From assembly GCF_016756615.1 (NCBI RefSeq), contig NZ_AP023262.1, positions 2,977,501-3,041,500 of the forward strand: a stretch of DNA of 64,000 nucleotides, read 5' to 3'. Shown here piece after piece: positions 22,296 through 31,258 of this stretch (the first letter of the stretch is position 1; every line of letters starts with the position of its first letter). Source of the stretch: Mesorhizobium sp. L-8-3 (GTDB lineage: Bacteria; Pseudomonadota; Alphaproteobacteria; Rhizobiales; Rhizobiaceae). Both the position numbers and the translations under genes were made by a program. Below the pieces are notes generated by a model. The model saw nothing but the letters and a program-made list of their open reading frames with translations. It searched no databases and had not been told where the DNA came from.

Positions 22296-22546
22296 AACTC
22301 ATCTTCAGCGAGCGCGCCTGGGAGGACTGCCTCCATTGGCAGACCCATGACCGCAAGCTGCTCCTGCGCATAAACGATCTCATCAAAGAGTGCAGCCGGA
22401 CGCCGTTCGCCGGCAGCGGCAAGCCGGAACCGTTGCGCGGCGCCCTATCCGGCTGGTGGTCGCGGCGGATCTCTCGGGAGCACCGGCTGGTGTACCGACC
22501 CACCGAGGAGGGGCTGCTGATCGCGCAGTGCCGGTATCATTATTGA
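22292..22546 (+). CDS. yoeB: YoeB toxin (ribosome-dependent mRNA interferase)
   Basis: The 84-residue length equals that of E. coli YoeB. The catalytic residues fall at the same numbers: Glu46, Arg65, His83 and Tyr84 (C-terminal CRYHY). GALSGWWSRRISREHRLVYR is the family core. YoeB enters the ribosomal A site and cuts mRNA there, blocking translation unless YefM binds it. It starts with GTG in a GTGA overlap with the yefM stop, so translation is coupled. All catalytic residues are intact, so the toxin is probably active. Confidence 0.95.
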   Translation: MKLIFSERAWEDCLHWQTHDRKLLLRINDLIKECSRTPFAGSGKPEPLRGALSGWWSRRISREHRLVYRPTEEGLLIAQCRYHY

Positions 22547-22718
22547 TTGCCAAGCTTGTCTCAGCGATCGCACGCCTCATCGTCGCCCTTCGACATTCCC
22601 ATCAGGATGGCTGACCGCCAGCCGAGCCGGCTGACGGTGCGGGCGCCGCCGCGACGGTCGGCGACTGTTCCGTCAGAATGATGCCGGCAAGTGTCGTTGA
22701 GACTGTGTCGGCTTGGAC

Positions 22719-23948
22719 TCAGCGCCGGGTGCCGCTGGTCGTGGCGGCCTGCGAGGTCGCGGTGGGCGCTGCTGGCGGCGCGGCCGCCGCCACCGACGGC
22801 GTTGCCGGTTGGCCGAAATCATCGGCGCGGCCCGGCGTGGGAGCCGGAGCGAGCCCTTCGATCGCGAGGCGCTCTGCCGCGTTGCGGGCATCGCCCTTGC
22901 CCTCGATCTTCTGGCCGAGAAGCTCCGAGCCGCCGTCGAGTTGCGGGTCGTCCAGCGCGATGGGCGGCGTCCTGTCGACCGGCACGGCCGATCCGGACCC
23001 CGCGTCGGGAAGTGCCGCGATGCCGGGCGCCGCCGCGCCGGCGCCGAGACCGAGGATCTTGTTCAGAGGCTTCTCCGTATAGAAGGCCACCTTGCGCTTG
23101 CCGGCCTTGCTGAGATTGATGCCGTCGGCGGAGCGCAGCCTGACGGCCTGTCCGTTGATATCGGGACCGCTGGCGACGTAAGCACCGTTCTCGTCGACAA
23201 AGCCGTCCCAGATATCGACGAAAGTCGCCTCGGCGGCTTCGGCAGCCTGGCTGTATATGCCGTTGAGCGCGAGCATGTCGGACAGCATCTTCTTGGACTG
23301 GAAGGACGGCTGTCCGACCCAGATCAGCGGCACCTCGCGCTCGCTCACCGCTGCCGCGAAGGCCAGGGCTCGCGCCTGATATTCCCTGGTCCAGCTTTCG
23401 CTGAGCGGCGCCTCGCGTGTAGTCCCCACGCGCATCTGCTGGCGATCGTTCGAGCCGAGCATGGCGACCACCACGACAGGCTTTTCCTCGTCGATCAGCT
23501 TCTCGACCTCGGTCGGCCAGTCGTAATAGTCGCTGCGCACGAAACCGGACGAGCCTTTCGTCCTGTCGATCACCCTGACCTCTGGGTTCTCGGCGAAGAC
23601 GGCCTCGAGGCCTTCCGCGAGGCCCGAGCCCATGAAATCGCCGACGACCAGCACGGCTTGTGCGGTCTGCGACTTGTCAACGACGACGATCTCCGGTTCC
23701 GGCGACGGCCTGGGGCGGACCTTTGCCGACTTCTTACGCGTCTTTTTTGAGCCGGCGGCCGGCCGCTGCGGCCGGACCTGTTCGGCCCCCCTGTCGCTGC
23801 GGCCAAACAGGAGCTCGAGCAGGTTGCGCGGCCTGCGCTGCTGCTCCTGCGCCAGGGCGGACGGCGCGGCGATTGCAATCGCAGTCAACACGACCAGCAT
23901 CACGGGGATCGCGTGCGACAGGCGCCATCCTTTCCGCGATCCCGGCAC
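22719..23948 (-). CDS. DUF459 SGNH-hydrolase-like exported protein
   Basis: This 409-residue protein has a signal peptide (hydrophobic about 12-32, cleavage near ALAQ|E), a basic Pro/Arg/Lys-rich linker, and an SGNH-type domain. In the domain, VVGDFMGSGLAEGL is block I with a changed nucleophile region, VAMLGSNDRQQM resembles the GxND block, and ADGINLSKAGKRKVAFY resembles the DGxH block with His replaced. This is the DUF459 family (PF04311), common in rhizobia. The C-terminal 90 residues are Ala/Pro-rich. It lies 152 bp downstream of a lytic transglycosylase on the same strand, so a role on cell-wall or envelope glycans is plausible. No reaction is known to me. Confidence 0.8.
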   Translation of the reverse strand: MPGSRKGWRLSHAIPVMLVVLTAIAIAAPSALAQEQQRRPRNLLELLFGRSDRGAEQVRPQRPAAGSKKTRKKSAKVRPRPSPEPEIVVVDKSQTAQAVLVVGDFMGSGLAEGLEAVFAENPEVRVIDRTKGSSGFVRSDYYDWPTEVEKLIDEEKPVVVVAMLGSNDRQQMRVGTTREAPLSESWTREYQARALAFAAAVSEREVPLIWVGQPSFQSKKMLSDMLALNGIYSQAAEAAEATFVDIWDGFVDENGAYVASGPDINGQAVRLRSADGINLSKAGKRKVAFYTEKPLNKILGLGAGAAAPGIAALPDAGSGSAVPVDRTPPIALDDPQLDGGSELLGQKIEGKGDARNAAERLAIEGLAPAPTPGRADDFGQPATPSVAAAAPPAAPTATSQAATTSGTRR

Positions 23949-24100
23949 GCGTCATCTCCCTGTTCCAAATGGCCCGGATGCCGAGACATCCGGGCGACTT
24001 CAATTGCCGGCGCGGCGACCCGGGCCGCCTGGTTTTCGCGCCAGCCGGCGCAACCCAAAGCCGCGCGCTCCAACGCCGATCTTGTCGACCGCCGATGATC

Positions 24101-25324
24101 CTACTGGCCGCGCAGCTTCGACAGGACTTCCATGCTGGGATGACCGTCCTGCGTCAAGCCGGCCTGTGCCTGGAACGCCTTGATCGCGTTCCTCGACCCT
24201 TCACCGATCTTGCCATCGAGCTTGCCGTCATAATAGCCGTGGGTCGAGAGCCTCTTCTGCAACTCCTGCTTCTCTGCGAAGCTCAGCTTGGTGAATGGCC
24301 GGCTCCAGTCCTGCACGAGGCCGCCATAGCCGGCGATCTCGTCGGCCAGCAGGCCGACGGCCAGGGCATATTTGTCGGCATTGTTGTACCTCTTCAGCAC
24401 GAAGAAGTTCTTGGTCGCCAGGAAGGCTGGACCCCGCCGGCCGTCCGGAACCTTCAGCGTGGCGCTGTCGCTGCCGCGCTTGAACGGCTTTCCGCTGGCG
24501 CGGGTGACGCCGAGGCTCTGCCATTTGGACAACGACAAGGAGCCGCCCGGCAGCTTGCCGGCGGGAAGGTTGACCTCGTAACCCCAGGTCTTGCCCGCCT
24601 GCCAGCCATTCTTGCGCAGGAGATTGGCCGCGGTCGCCAGGGCGTCAGGCACCGAATTCCAGATGTCGCGCTTGCCGTTTCCGTCGACGTCGACGGCATA
24701 GGCCTGGTAGCTGGTCGGAATGAACTGGGTATGGCCCATGGCACCGGCCCAGGAGCCGGTGAGATGGCTTTCGTCGATGTCGCCGCTCTGCAGGATCTTC
24801 AGCGCGGCGATGAGCTGGGTGCGCGCGAATTTGGCGCGTCTCTTGTCGGCATAAGCGAGCGTGGCGAGCGAACGCACGACGTTGCGCATGACCTTGTCGT
24901 TCTTGAGGATCTCGCCATAGTTCGATTCCATCGACCAGATGGCGAGAAGAATGTAGCGGTCGACACCGTATTTCGCCTCGATGCGGTCGAGCCACGGCTT
25001 CCACTGCCTGGCCATCTGGCGGCCGACGGCAATCGAATGCTCCTGCACCCTGTTGTCGAAATAGTCCCACACCGGCGCCGTGAATTCAGGCTGGTAGCGG
25101 GCCTTCTCGAGCACCTCGGGGTCGATATCCTTCACATTGCGGAAAGCGCGATCGAACGTGGTGCCGGAAATGCCGCTTTGCATCGCGGACGAGCGGAAGC
25201 TGCGCACCCAGTTCTGGAAACCGGCATCGGCCGACGCGGTTGACGGAGCAAGCAGCAAGGCTGCAGCCAGACCGGCGGCGGCGAAGGCCGAGGTGAGGCG
25301 GCTGGCGGCTTTGCGAACAGGCAT
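24101..25324 (-). CDS. Lytic murein transglycosylase, MltB family
   Basis: This 407-residue exported enzyme has a signal peptide (residues 1-32, cleavage near ASAD|A) and an SLT_2 catalytic domain (about 35-330) with catalytic Glu133 in WSMESNYG. SWAGAMGHTQFIPTSY and DVDGNGKRDIWNS are also family-typical. A C-terminal PG_binding_1 domain (about 345-405, LQKRLSTHGYYDGKLDGKIG) anchors it to peptidoglycan. It cuts the glycan strands, forming 1,6-anhydromuramic acid. The start at 25324 has a strong AGGAGG 6 nt upstream; longer in-frame starts would bury the signal peptide. It is divergent from galU and upstream of the DUF459 gene. Confidence 0.92.
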   Translation of the reverse strand: MPVRKAASRLTSAFAAAGLAAALLLAPSTASADAGFQNWVRSFRSSAMQSGISGTTFDRAFRNVKDIDPEVLEKARYQPEFTAPVWDYFDNRVQEHSIAVGRQMARQWKPWLDRIEAKYGVDRYILLAIWSMESNYGEILKNDKVMRNVVRSLATLAYADKRRAKFARTQLIAALKILQSGDIDESHLTGSWAGAMGHTQFIPTSYQAYAVDVDGNGKRDIWNSVPDALATAANLLRKNGWQAGKTWGYEVNLPAGKLPGGSLSLSKWQSLGVTRASGKPFKRGSDSATLKVPDGRRGPAFLATKNFFVLKRYNNADKYALAVGLLADEIAGYGGLVQDWSRPFTKLSFAEKQELQKRLSTHGYYDGKLDGKIGEGSRNAIKAFQAQAGLTQDGHPSMEVLSKLRGQ

Positions 25325-25678
25325 CAAATCCTCCTGAGTCTTCATGAAGGGATCATTCAACGCCGAACCGGTTAGGAATGAGTTTACCATAGCATCTTTT
25401 GCGCCTAATAAACTCATCAGGAAGCTGCTTCATTGCGCCCAATTCCGCATTCGGCGGCGCACGGTCCGTGAAGCGGCCCGGGGGGACAACTTCGAACATG
25501 ACAGCATGGCGGCCACGTTCGACACTCCGGTGGCGATCTCCAGCTGTTCGAGGCGAATTGGCACTGACGCAATGAGACGGAACCCTCCAATCCCTTCCCA
25601 CAGGCATCACGTCGATAAACTTCAATTCAGGCGCGAAGATGTCGTGGGAAAGCCAGTATTTCAGTCGACCGTAACCGG
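25325..25678. other. Divergent promoter region between mltB-like gene and galU
   Basis: These 354 bp must hold promoters for both divergent genes. I see no RNA gene, repeat family member or convincing operator. Confidence 0.4.
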
Positions 25679-26575
25679 ATGTTCCAACGCATGAAAAGAG
25701 TTCGCAAGGCCGTCTTTCCCGTCGCCGGTCTCGGCACGCGCTTCCTCCCCGCCACCAAGGCCGTTCCCAAGGAAATGCTGACCGTCGTCGACCGGCCGGT
25801 GATCCAATATGTGGTCGACGAGGCCAAGGAGGCCGGCATCGAGCACTTCATCTTCGTGACCGGCCGCAACAAGACGGTCATCGAGGATCATTTCGACGTG
25901 CAGTTCGAGCTCTACAACACCCTGGCGCAGCGCGGCAAGGATGACCAGCTCGCCAAGCTGCAGCAACTGCAGCCGACGCCGGGCCAGACCAGCTACACGC
26001 GCCAGCAGGTGCCGCTCGGCCTCGGGCATGCCGTCTGGTGCGCGCGCGATCTCGTGGGCGACGAACCCTTCGCCCTGCTCCTGCCCGACATGATCATGCA
26101 GTCCGACAGGGGCTGCCTGAAGGACATGGTCGAGCTCTACGCGCGCACTGCCAACAACATCATCGCCGTGCAGGAATGCGACCCGGCCGAAGCCCACAAA
26201 TACGGTATCGTCGGCAAGGGGCGGGATGCCCATACCGGCTTCGAGATCACCGGGATGGTCGAGAAGCCGAAACAGGGAACCGCGCCGTCCAATCTCTACA
26301 TCAACGGACGCTATATCCTGCAACCCGAGATCTTCAGCATATTGGAGAAGCAGGAGCGAGGCGCCGGAAACGAGATCCAACTCACCGACGCGATGCTGAA
26401 GCTCGCGGACAGCCAAGCCTTCTACGGCTACCACTTCAAGGGCCGGACCTTCGATTGCGGATCGCCGGAAGGCTTCGTCGAAGCCAATGTTGCTTTCGCG
26501 CTCTGGCGGTCCGACATGCGCCCGAGGCTCGCTGACACGATCGAGCAGTTGGTCGAGGAATCCAAGTCGCGCTAA
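25679..26575 (+). CDS. galU: UTP-glucose-1-phosphate uridylyltransferase
   Basis: This 298-residue nucleotidyltransferase carries the N-terminal [21 protein letters not shown], which binds UTP, then [27 protein letters not shown] and [24 protein letters not shown]. It makes UDP-glucose for exopolysaccharide, lipopolysaccharide and cyclic glucan synthesis; the rhizobial ExoN proteins are the same family. The start is either the ATG at 25679 or the one four codons later ([10 protein letters not shown]), and no strong ribosome site decides. It is a single gene in an envelope-related neighbourhood. A MITE-like element lies 13 bp downstream. Confidence 0.96.
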   Translation: MFQRMKRVRKAVFPVAGLGTRFLPATKAVPKEMLTVVDRPVIQYVVDEAKEAGIEHFIFVTGRNKTVIEDHFDVQFELYNTLAQRGKDDQLAKLQQLQPTPGQTSYTRQQVPLGLGHAVWCARDLVGDEPFALLLPDMIMQSDRGCLKDMVELYARTANNIIAVQECDPAEAHKYGIVGKGRDAHTGFEITGMVEKPKQGTAPSNLYINGRYILQPEIFSILEKQERGAGNEIQLTDAMLKLADSQAFYGYHFKGRTFDCGSPEGFVEANVAFALWRSDMRPRLADTIEQLVEESKSR

Positions 26576-26588
26576 GCGGACATTCCTT

Positions 26589-27043
26589 GGCAAGCCAACA
26601 CGGTACACGACAGTGGTCGCGGCGGCATGGCGAGATGAGAACATCGAAGGTCGAGAATCTTCGAGATCGCCACATCACGGCGCCCTCGACCACTCTGTCG
26701 TCTGCGATGACCGGTAGCGCATGATGTGCCGGCTGGCCGGAAGCAGCCCCATATCGCTGCCCCATTCTCGGGCCCGGAGGCGAGCGCAGCGAGCCGCAGT
26801 GACTCGAGAATCCATGCCGTGAGATCGCGGACGACTGCTTCGGTGCAGAATATGTGCAGGTCTGGGCGGTGGATCGGGGATTCCTCTTCCTCGACCGCCG
26901 GCGGTCTCCGGAGCTGTCACGGCATGGATCCACGGGTCGTCGCGCTCTCCGCTTCGCTGCGTGCGCTCGCCCGTGGATGACGAAGCGGGTAAGTCGCCGC
27001 TGATCACCCGCCACTGCTCTGTCGTGTACTGCGGCAAGCCAAC
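26589..27043. mobile_element. MITE-like intergenic element with 11-bp direct repeats
   Basis: GGCAAGCCAAC occurs at 26589-26599 and 27033-27043 in direct orientation. Three bases inside each copy lie inverted ends GTACACGACAG (26603-26613) and CTGTCGTGTAC (27019-27029). The 433 bp between the direct repeats has no gene but contains two inner dyads: ATCCATGCCGTGA with TCACGGCATGGAT (26810-26929), and ATCCACGGG with CCCGTGGAT (26928-26978). Inverted ends flanked by direct repeats are the form of a non-autonomous transposable element. No transposase matches it in this window. Confidence 0.55.
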
Positions 27044-27049
27044 GGATCG

Positions 27050-27123
27050 TCTGCTTAGGCCTTTGTTTTGTCGCCGATTCTTGTCGGAAAACCGTGGGAC
27101 ACTTTTCCAGAATCTGCTTAGGC
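27050..27123. repeat. Half-copy of the family C repeat flanked by 11-bp direct repeats
   Basis: TCTGCTTAGGC stands at 27050-27060 and 27113-27123. Between them, CTTTGTTTTGTCGC...GAAAACCG...ACACTTTTCC...AAT closely follows the second half of the family C repeat at 3516-3618. It lies just past the stop of the outer-membrane barrel gene and may contribute to its 3' end. Confidence 0.65.
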
Positions 27124-27133
27124 GGGGCAAGCC

Positions 27134-28873
27134 TCAACGCTGCATGCGGAGGCCGACGAAGACGCTGTTGACCTGGTAGTCGCGGTCCGGAAGGCTGCTC
27201 GTCTGCTGCTCGTGCCGAAGCCGGCCGGTCAGGCCGGCATAGCGGTTGAACCAGTAGGTGAGGCCGGTTTCAGCGCTGAATATCACGTCGTCCCCGTCGA
27301 TCCCTGTGTAGTCGCGATAGCCGAGGCCGAACGCCAGGTTGCCGGTGAGGTTGGAGCGCATCTGGCGCTCGAGGTTCAGCCGGCCGGCATAAAGCACCGA
27401 GCCGCTCTCGCCTGGTGTCGTGGCGCCTTCGACCGTCGTTTCACCGATCAGCCCCACCGTAGTGCCGCGAAGAGGCGACCAGGCCAATTCGGCCGAGACG
27501 CTCGGCGCCGAAATCGGCGCCAGCCGCGGGTCGTCGAATGTCTCCTCGATCCAGCCGGCGGAGACCTCGCCCGAGAGTTTCTCGCCGAGGTCGATCTCGA
27601 CGCCGGCACGCAAGCCCAAGAGGTTGCCCGAACGTTCGTAGCCGGCGTCATCTACCCGTTGCTCGTAGATGCGCCGCCCGACCTGGGCCTCGACGAAGGG
27701 CGTGACGGCGGGCGAGATCTCGTAGCCGCCGCGCAGCGCCAGCGTGCCGAGGGTCGAGTTGCGATCCTGCTGGGAAAGCACCTCGCCGGTCGATAGCTGG
27801 GCGTCGCCATACCAGTCGCGTTCGGCGGCGCCGGTGAGGCCGAAACGGAACTTGCCGATGTCCTTCTCCACGCCGAGGCTGCCCGCAAGCGTCTGGCGGA
27901 TCGGGCGTTCCGCGGTGCCTTCGATGGTGACCGGAGAGGATGCCGATTCAGGTGCGATCACGTAGCCGAGGGCAGCGAGCGCCTGGTATTCGTTGCCGAG
28001 ATCGAGCTGCAGCGTGCCGTCGATGCCGGCCGGCTTCTCGTCGAGTTCGGCGCCGGAGATCGATTTGCGGAAGGTGCCGAAGGCATTGAACGTCGCTAGG
28101 TTGCTCGACCAGTCCGAAACCGCGTTGAGACGAAGTGTCGTCTCCGACAGAACGGCCGACTGTGGCTGCGGCTCGTAATTGGCGTTGGAGGTCCAGGTGA
28201 TGCCGCTTTCGACGGTCGGGGTGACGATGAAGGAGCCGAGCCGCAGGCCGAGCGGCGCATAGGGATCGTCGTCGGCCTGGCGCGCGAGCGTCTCGATCGC
28301 CGCGGCGCGTTCTGCCCTGGGATCGACGCGCAGATCGAGATCGTCGTCGATACGGCCGGTGCGGACGGTGCCGGTCGGCGTCTCGTCGACCGGTTCGGCG
28401 CGTTCCGTCGGCTGCCTGGCTTCTGCCGGCTCCTCCGCAGTGGCCGCCACGTTGCGGGCGGGTGCGGCGCGCTGGCGGGCTGCTTCGGCTCGTTGCCGTG
28501 CCGTCGTGGGCGGCCTTGCCTGTTCCTGCGTCGCATCCTCGTCGAAAGTGTCGTCCGGGTTCTCCTCCCGGAACAAGGAACGCTGCGCCCGTGCCGGTTG
28601 CCGCTGTTGCTCGTCAGGAACGGCACCGGGGCTGACCGGCTGATATCGTGGCGTCGGAATGCCCGCTTCGGCTGGCTGCGGATCAAGCGGCGAAGGCCGT
28701 TGCGCCAACTGCTGCCGGCCGAGCAACTCGTTGTTGATATTGTCTTCAGTGACTGCGCCGCGCAGGGGCGAGGTCTCCTGTGCCCAGGCAGCACCGATCG
28801 ACGCCGCGGTTCCCGCGGCCAGGAACAGGGCGTGGAGCAGTACGCGGTTTGCTGCGGGCCGTACCCCTGACAT
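27134..28873 (-). CDS. Outer-membrane beta-barrel protein (BBP2_2 type)
   Basis: This 579-residue protein has a signal peptide (cleavage near AWAQ|E). Next is a long polar, Arg/Ala/Glu/Pro-rich segment (about 35-205), probably disordered or coiled. The C-terminal barrel (about 210-579) has alternating aromatic/hydrophobic strands and ends VFVGLRMQR. The barrel resembles the putative beta-barrel porin-2 family (PF10082), found with exopolysaccharide export in alphaproteobacteria. The start at 28873 follows AAGG 5 nt upstream; a GTG two codons earlier overlaps it. It is divergent from the arabinose-5-phosphate isomerase gene. The function is not known; a surface or polysaccharide-related role is inferred. 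Confidence 0.8.
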   Translation of the reverse strand: MSGVRPAANRVLLHALFLAAGTAASIGAAWAQETSPLRGAVTEDNINNELLGRQQLAQRPSPLDPQPAEAGIPTPRYQPVSPGAVPDEQQRQPARAQRSLFREENPDDTFDEDATQEQARPPTTARQRAEAARQRAAPARNVAATAEEPAEARQPTERAEPVDETPTGTVRTGRIDDDLDLRVDPRAERAAAIETLARQADDDPYAPLGLRLGSFIVTPTVESGITWTSNANYEPQPQSAVLSETTLRLNAVSDWSSNLATFNAFGTFRKSISGAELDEKPAGIDGTLQLDLGNEYQALAALGYVIAPESASSPVTIEGTAERPIRQTLAGSLGVEKDIGKFRFGLTGAAERDWYGDAQLSTGEVLSQQDRNSTLGTLALRGGYEISPAVTPFVEAQVGRRIYEQRVDDAGYERSGNLLGLRAGVEIDLGEKLSGEVSAGWIEETFDDPRLAPISAPSVSAELAWSPLRGTTVGLIGETTVEGATTPGESGSVLYAGRLNLERQMRSNLTGNLAFGLGYRDYTGIDGDDVIFSAETGLTYWFNRYAGLTGRLRHEQQTSSLPDRDYQVNSVFVGLRMQR

Positions 28874-28933
28874 TTTCACCTTGGCTGCCTGAACGGGCGC
28901 AGAAGCGCCATGCTTACTGAACCGTAAATTGCG

Positions 28934-28941
28934 ATGGTTAA
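28934..28941 (-). promoter_or_regulatory. CtrA half-site-like box between barrel and isomerase genes
   Basis: TTAACCAT on the minus strand lies 61 bp upstream of the outer-membrane barrel start and about 107 bp before the isomerase start. It is the same eight bases found near cpdR and the DUF882 gene. Confidence 0.35.
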
Positions 28942-29047
28942 CGGAGGGTTGAGGAACGCCCCCGCCAGAGGCTGGACGTGCAACCCGCCCTGGCCGCGGG
29001 CAATGATCAATGGACAGCTTCGACCGAACGCGCTAAGCGCTTCAGCC

Positions 29048-30079
29048 ATGCACACAGGCAGCTTGAAGAAGGCGGCAGACCGGGAGGCCGGTGGCTTGAG
29101 GAAGACGGCGAACAGGGAAGCGGCGATCGCTTCCGCGCTGAGGACCGTGACGGTCGAGCAGGCAGGCCTCTCCGCCCTGGCCGCGGCGCTGGATAACGGG
29201 CTCGCCGAGCCTTTCGGCCAGGCGGTCGAACTCCTGTCCGCCATCCCGGGGCGCGTGATCGTCACCGGCGTCGGCAAGAGCGGGCATATCGGGGCGAAGA
29301 TCGCTGCCACGCTCGCCTCCACAGGCACGCCGGCCTTCTTCGTGCACTCGGCCGAGGCGAACCACGGCGATCTCGGCATGATCTCGCGCGGCGACGTCGT
29401 CCTTGCCCTGTCCTGGTCGGGCGAGACCACCGAGCTCAAGAGCATCGTGGCCTATGCGCGCCGCTTCTCCATACCGCTGATCGCCGTGACAGCCGGAGAG
29501 ACGTCGACGCTGGCGCGCGAGGCGAGCGTTGCGATATGCCTGCCACGAGCCGCCGAAGCCTGCCCGCACGGCCTGGCGCCGACCACCTCGGCACTGATGC
29601 AACTGGTCGTCGGCGACGCGCTCGCGATCTCGCTGCTGGAAGCACGGGGCTTCACGCCGGAGCATTTCCGTACTTTCCATCCGGGCGGTCAGCTCGGCGC
29701 CAACCTCACCCAGATCCGCGACGTCATGCATATCGGCGAGAAGCTGCCGCTGGTGACCTCCGGCTCGGACATGAGGGATGCGATCGTCGAGATTTCAAGC
29801 AAGGGCTTCGGATGCGTGGCGATCATCGCGGCTGACGGACGCCTTTCGGGGATCATCACCGACGGCGACCTGCGCCGCAGCATCGGCAAGGATCTGCTGG
29901 CGATGACGGTGGATGAGGTGATGACGCGAGCGCCCAAGACGGTCAACCCGGACACGCTCGCAGCCACCGCGCTGCAGATCATCAACTCCTCCGCCATCAC
30001 GACCTTGATGGTGGTCGAGAAGGACAAGCCGGTCGGCATCGTGCACCTGCACGACCTCTTGCGGATCGGGGTCGCCTGA
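29048..30079 (+). CDS. kdsD: Arabinose-5-phosphate isomerase, KpsF/GutQ family
   Basis: This 343-residue protein has an SIS sugar-isomerase domain with GVGKSGHIGAKIAATLASTG (about 74-93), FFVHSAEANHGDLGMI and LSWSGETTEL. Two C-terminal CBS domains follow (about 215-340). It converts D-ribulose 5-phosphate to D-arabinose 5-phosphate, the first step towards Kdo of lipopolysaccharide. The start is uncertain: no candidate has a good ribosome site. I chose the ATG at 29048 because it leaves an N-terminus nearest the usual family length; in-frame starts also exist at 28934 and 29003. It is convergent with the oxygenase gene, with a strong hairpin between. Confidence 0.9.
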   Translation: MHTGSLKKAADREAGGLRKTANREAAIASALRTVTVEQAGLSALAAALDNGLAEPFGQAVELLSAIPGRVIVTGVGKSGHIGAKIAATLASTGTPAFFVHSAEANHGDLGMISRGDVVLALSWSGETTELKSIVAYARRFSIPLIAVTAGETSTLAREASVAICLPRAAEACPHGLAPTTSALMQLVVGDALAISLLEARGFTPEHFRTFHPGGQLGANLTQIRDVMHIGEKLPLVTSGSDMRDAIVEISSKGFGCVAIIAADGRLSGIITDGDLRRSIGKDLLAMTVDEVMTRAPKTVNPDTLAATALQIINSSAITTLMVVEKDKPVGIVHLHDLLRIGVA

Positions 30080-30172
30080 GAGGGGCCGCTGGGCGCCGTC
30101 GCGCCACGCATCGGAGATGGATGCCTAATCCGCTGGCCGATGCTGATGCCGCTATTCCAATGGAACCGTTGT

Positions 30173-30216
30173 TGCTGCCTCTCATCCGGCTGCTGTCCAG
30201 CGGATGAGAGGCAGCA
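30173..30216. terminator. Perfect 16-bp hairpin between convergent genes
   Basis: TGCTGCCTCTCATCCG and its exact complement flank a 12-nt loop, between the stops of the isomerase and oxygenase genes. There is no T-run on either strand, so termination may depend on Rho, or the hairpin may protect the 3' ends. Confidence 0.75.
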
Positions 30217-30244
30217 CGACCGACAAAGTTCATGAAGGACGGTG

Positions 30245-31228
30245 CTACCTGGTCGTCGCCTTGAACTTGCCCATGAGATAGGGCCCTGACCGGACCGGCT
30301 CGTATCTGGGTGTCTCGCCGGCGCCCAGGCAGGCATCCAGCACGACGATCTCGGCATCCCAGTTGGGCTGGTGGAAGAAGGCCATGGACTGGCGACGATC
30401 CATGCCGCCTTCATCCGCCGGAGGATTTACCACGCGGTGCACGGTGGAGACCCATCTGTCGTTGGTCCAGCGCGCCATCAGATCGCCGATGTTGATGACG
30501 AAGGCGCCCGGGATCGGCGGCACCGGCGTCCACGCTCCGTCCGGCGTGATGATCTCCAGTCCGCGCGAGCCAGCCTGCGGCAACAGGATGGTAAGGCTGC
30601 CATAGTCGGTATGGGCGCCGGCACGGATCTGGCCGGGTTTCGGCGGCACGTGCTGTTCCGGATAGTTGAGGGCGCGCAGTGCGCTGATCGGCGCGTCGAT
30701 GAAGCGGTCGAAATAGGTCTCCGGAAGCTCGAGCGCGGTCGCGAACAGCCGCATGACGCGCATGGCGAGATCCTCGAGCGCGGCGTAGTAGTCCCTCCAG
30801 GCCGCGACGAAGCCGTCCGGCGCCTCCGGCCAGATGGTCTCGGCATAGCAGAAGGCGAGCGCCTCGGGATCGTTCATGCCCTCGGGCACCCTGAGCGGGC
30901 CGCCGTTGAAGCTCTCCTTGAGGTCCGGCGGGGAATCGATATTGCGGGACCTTGCGAGGGCTTCCAGCTCCGGCCCGAGATAGCCGTAGGGATAACCCTT
31001 GTACGGGGCCTTGGCGCGTTCCTTTTCTTCCGCCGGAAGATCGAAGAAGGCGCGCGCCTTCGACCATGCGGCATCGATCACGGGCTGCGGAACGCCGTGA
31101 TTGGTGATGGCCAGGAAGCCGGTCGTGCGACAGATCCTGTCTACTTCGGCCCCGAGCGCCTTTTTCTCCCCGGGACCGGCCTTTTCGAACCGCCCGAGAT
31201 CGAATACGGGGAATGTCGAAGCCTGCAT
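30245..31228 (-). CDS. Isopenicillin N synthase-like 2OG-Fe(II) dioxygenase
   Basis: This 327-residue protein has the N-terminal DIOX_N part (FPVFDLGRFE, FLAITNHGVP) and the catalytic jelly roll. Iron ligands His206, Asp208 (GAHTDYGSLTIL) and His264 (STVHRV) are present, and Arg279-x-Ser281 binds 2-oxoglutarate. This class hydroxylates or oxidises small molecules. Bacterial members include enzymes acting on amino-acid, nucleobase or plant-hormone-like substrates. It stands just downstream of psuG on the same strand (30-bp gap), so it could be part of the pseudouridine operon, but no family member is known to me to act there. The substrate is unknown. Confidence 0.88.
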   Translation of the reverse strand: MQASTFPVFDLGRFEKAGPGEKKALGAEVDRICRTTGFLAITNHGVPQPVIDAAWSKARAFFDLPAEEKERAKAPYKGYPYGYLGPELEALARSRNIDSPPDLKESFNGGPLRVPEGMNDPEALAFCYAETIWPEAPDGFVAAWRDYYAALEDLAMRVMRLFATALELPETYFDRFIDAPISALRALNYPEQHVPPKPGQIRAGAHTDYGSLTILLPQAGSRGLEIITPDGAWTPVPPIPGAFVINIGDLMARWTNDRWVSTVHRVVNPPADEGGMDRRQSMAFFHQPNWDAEIVVLDACLGAGETPRYEPVRSGPYLMGKFKATTR

Positions 31229-31258
31229 CTTGATCCTCCAGTCGTGCCTGCAGTCGGT

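Noticed and set aside
22719..23750. A 345-codon frame opposite the DUF459 gene
   Set aside because: No motifs, no ribosome site; the DUF459 protein has a signal peptide and family motifs on the other strand.
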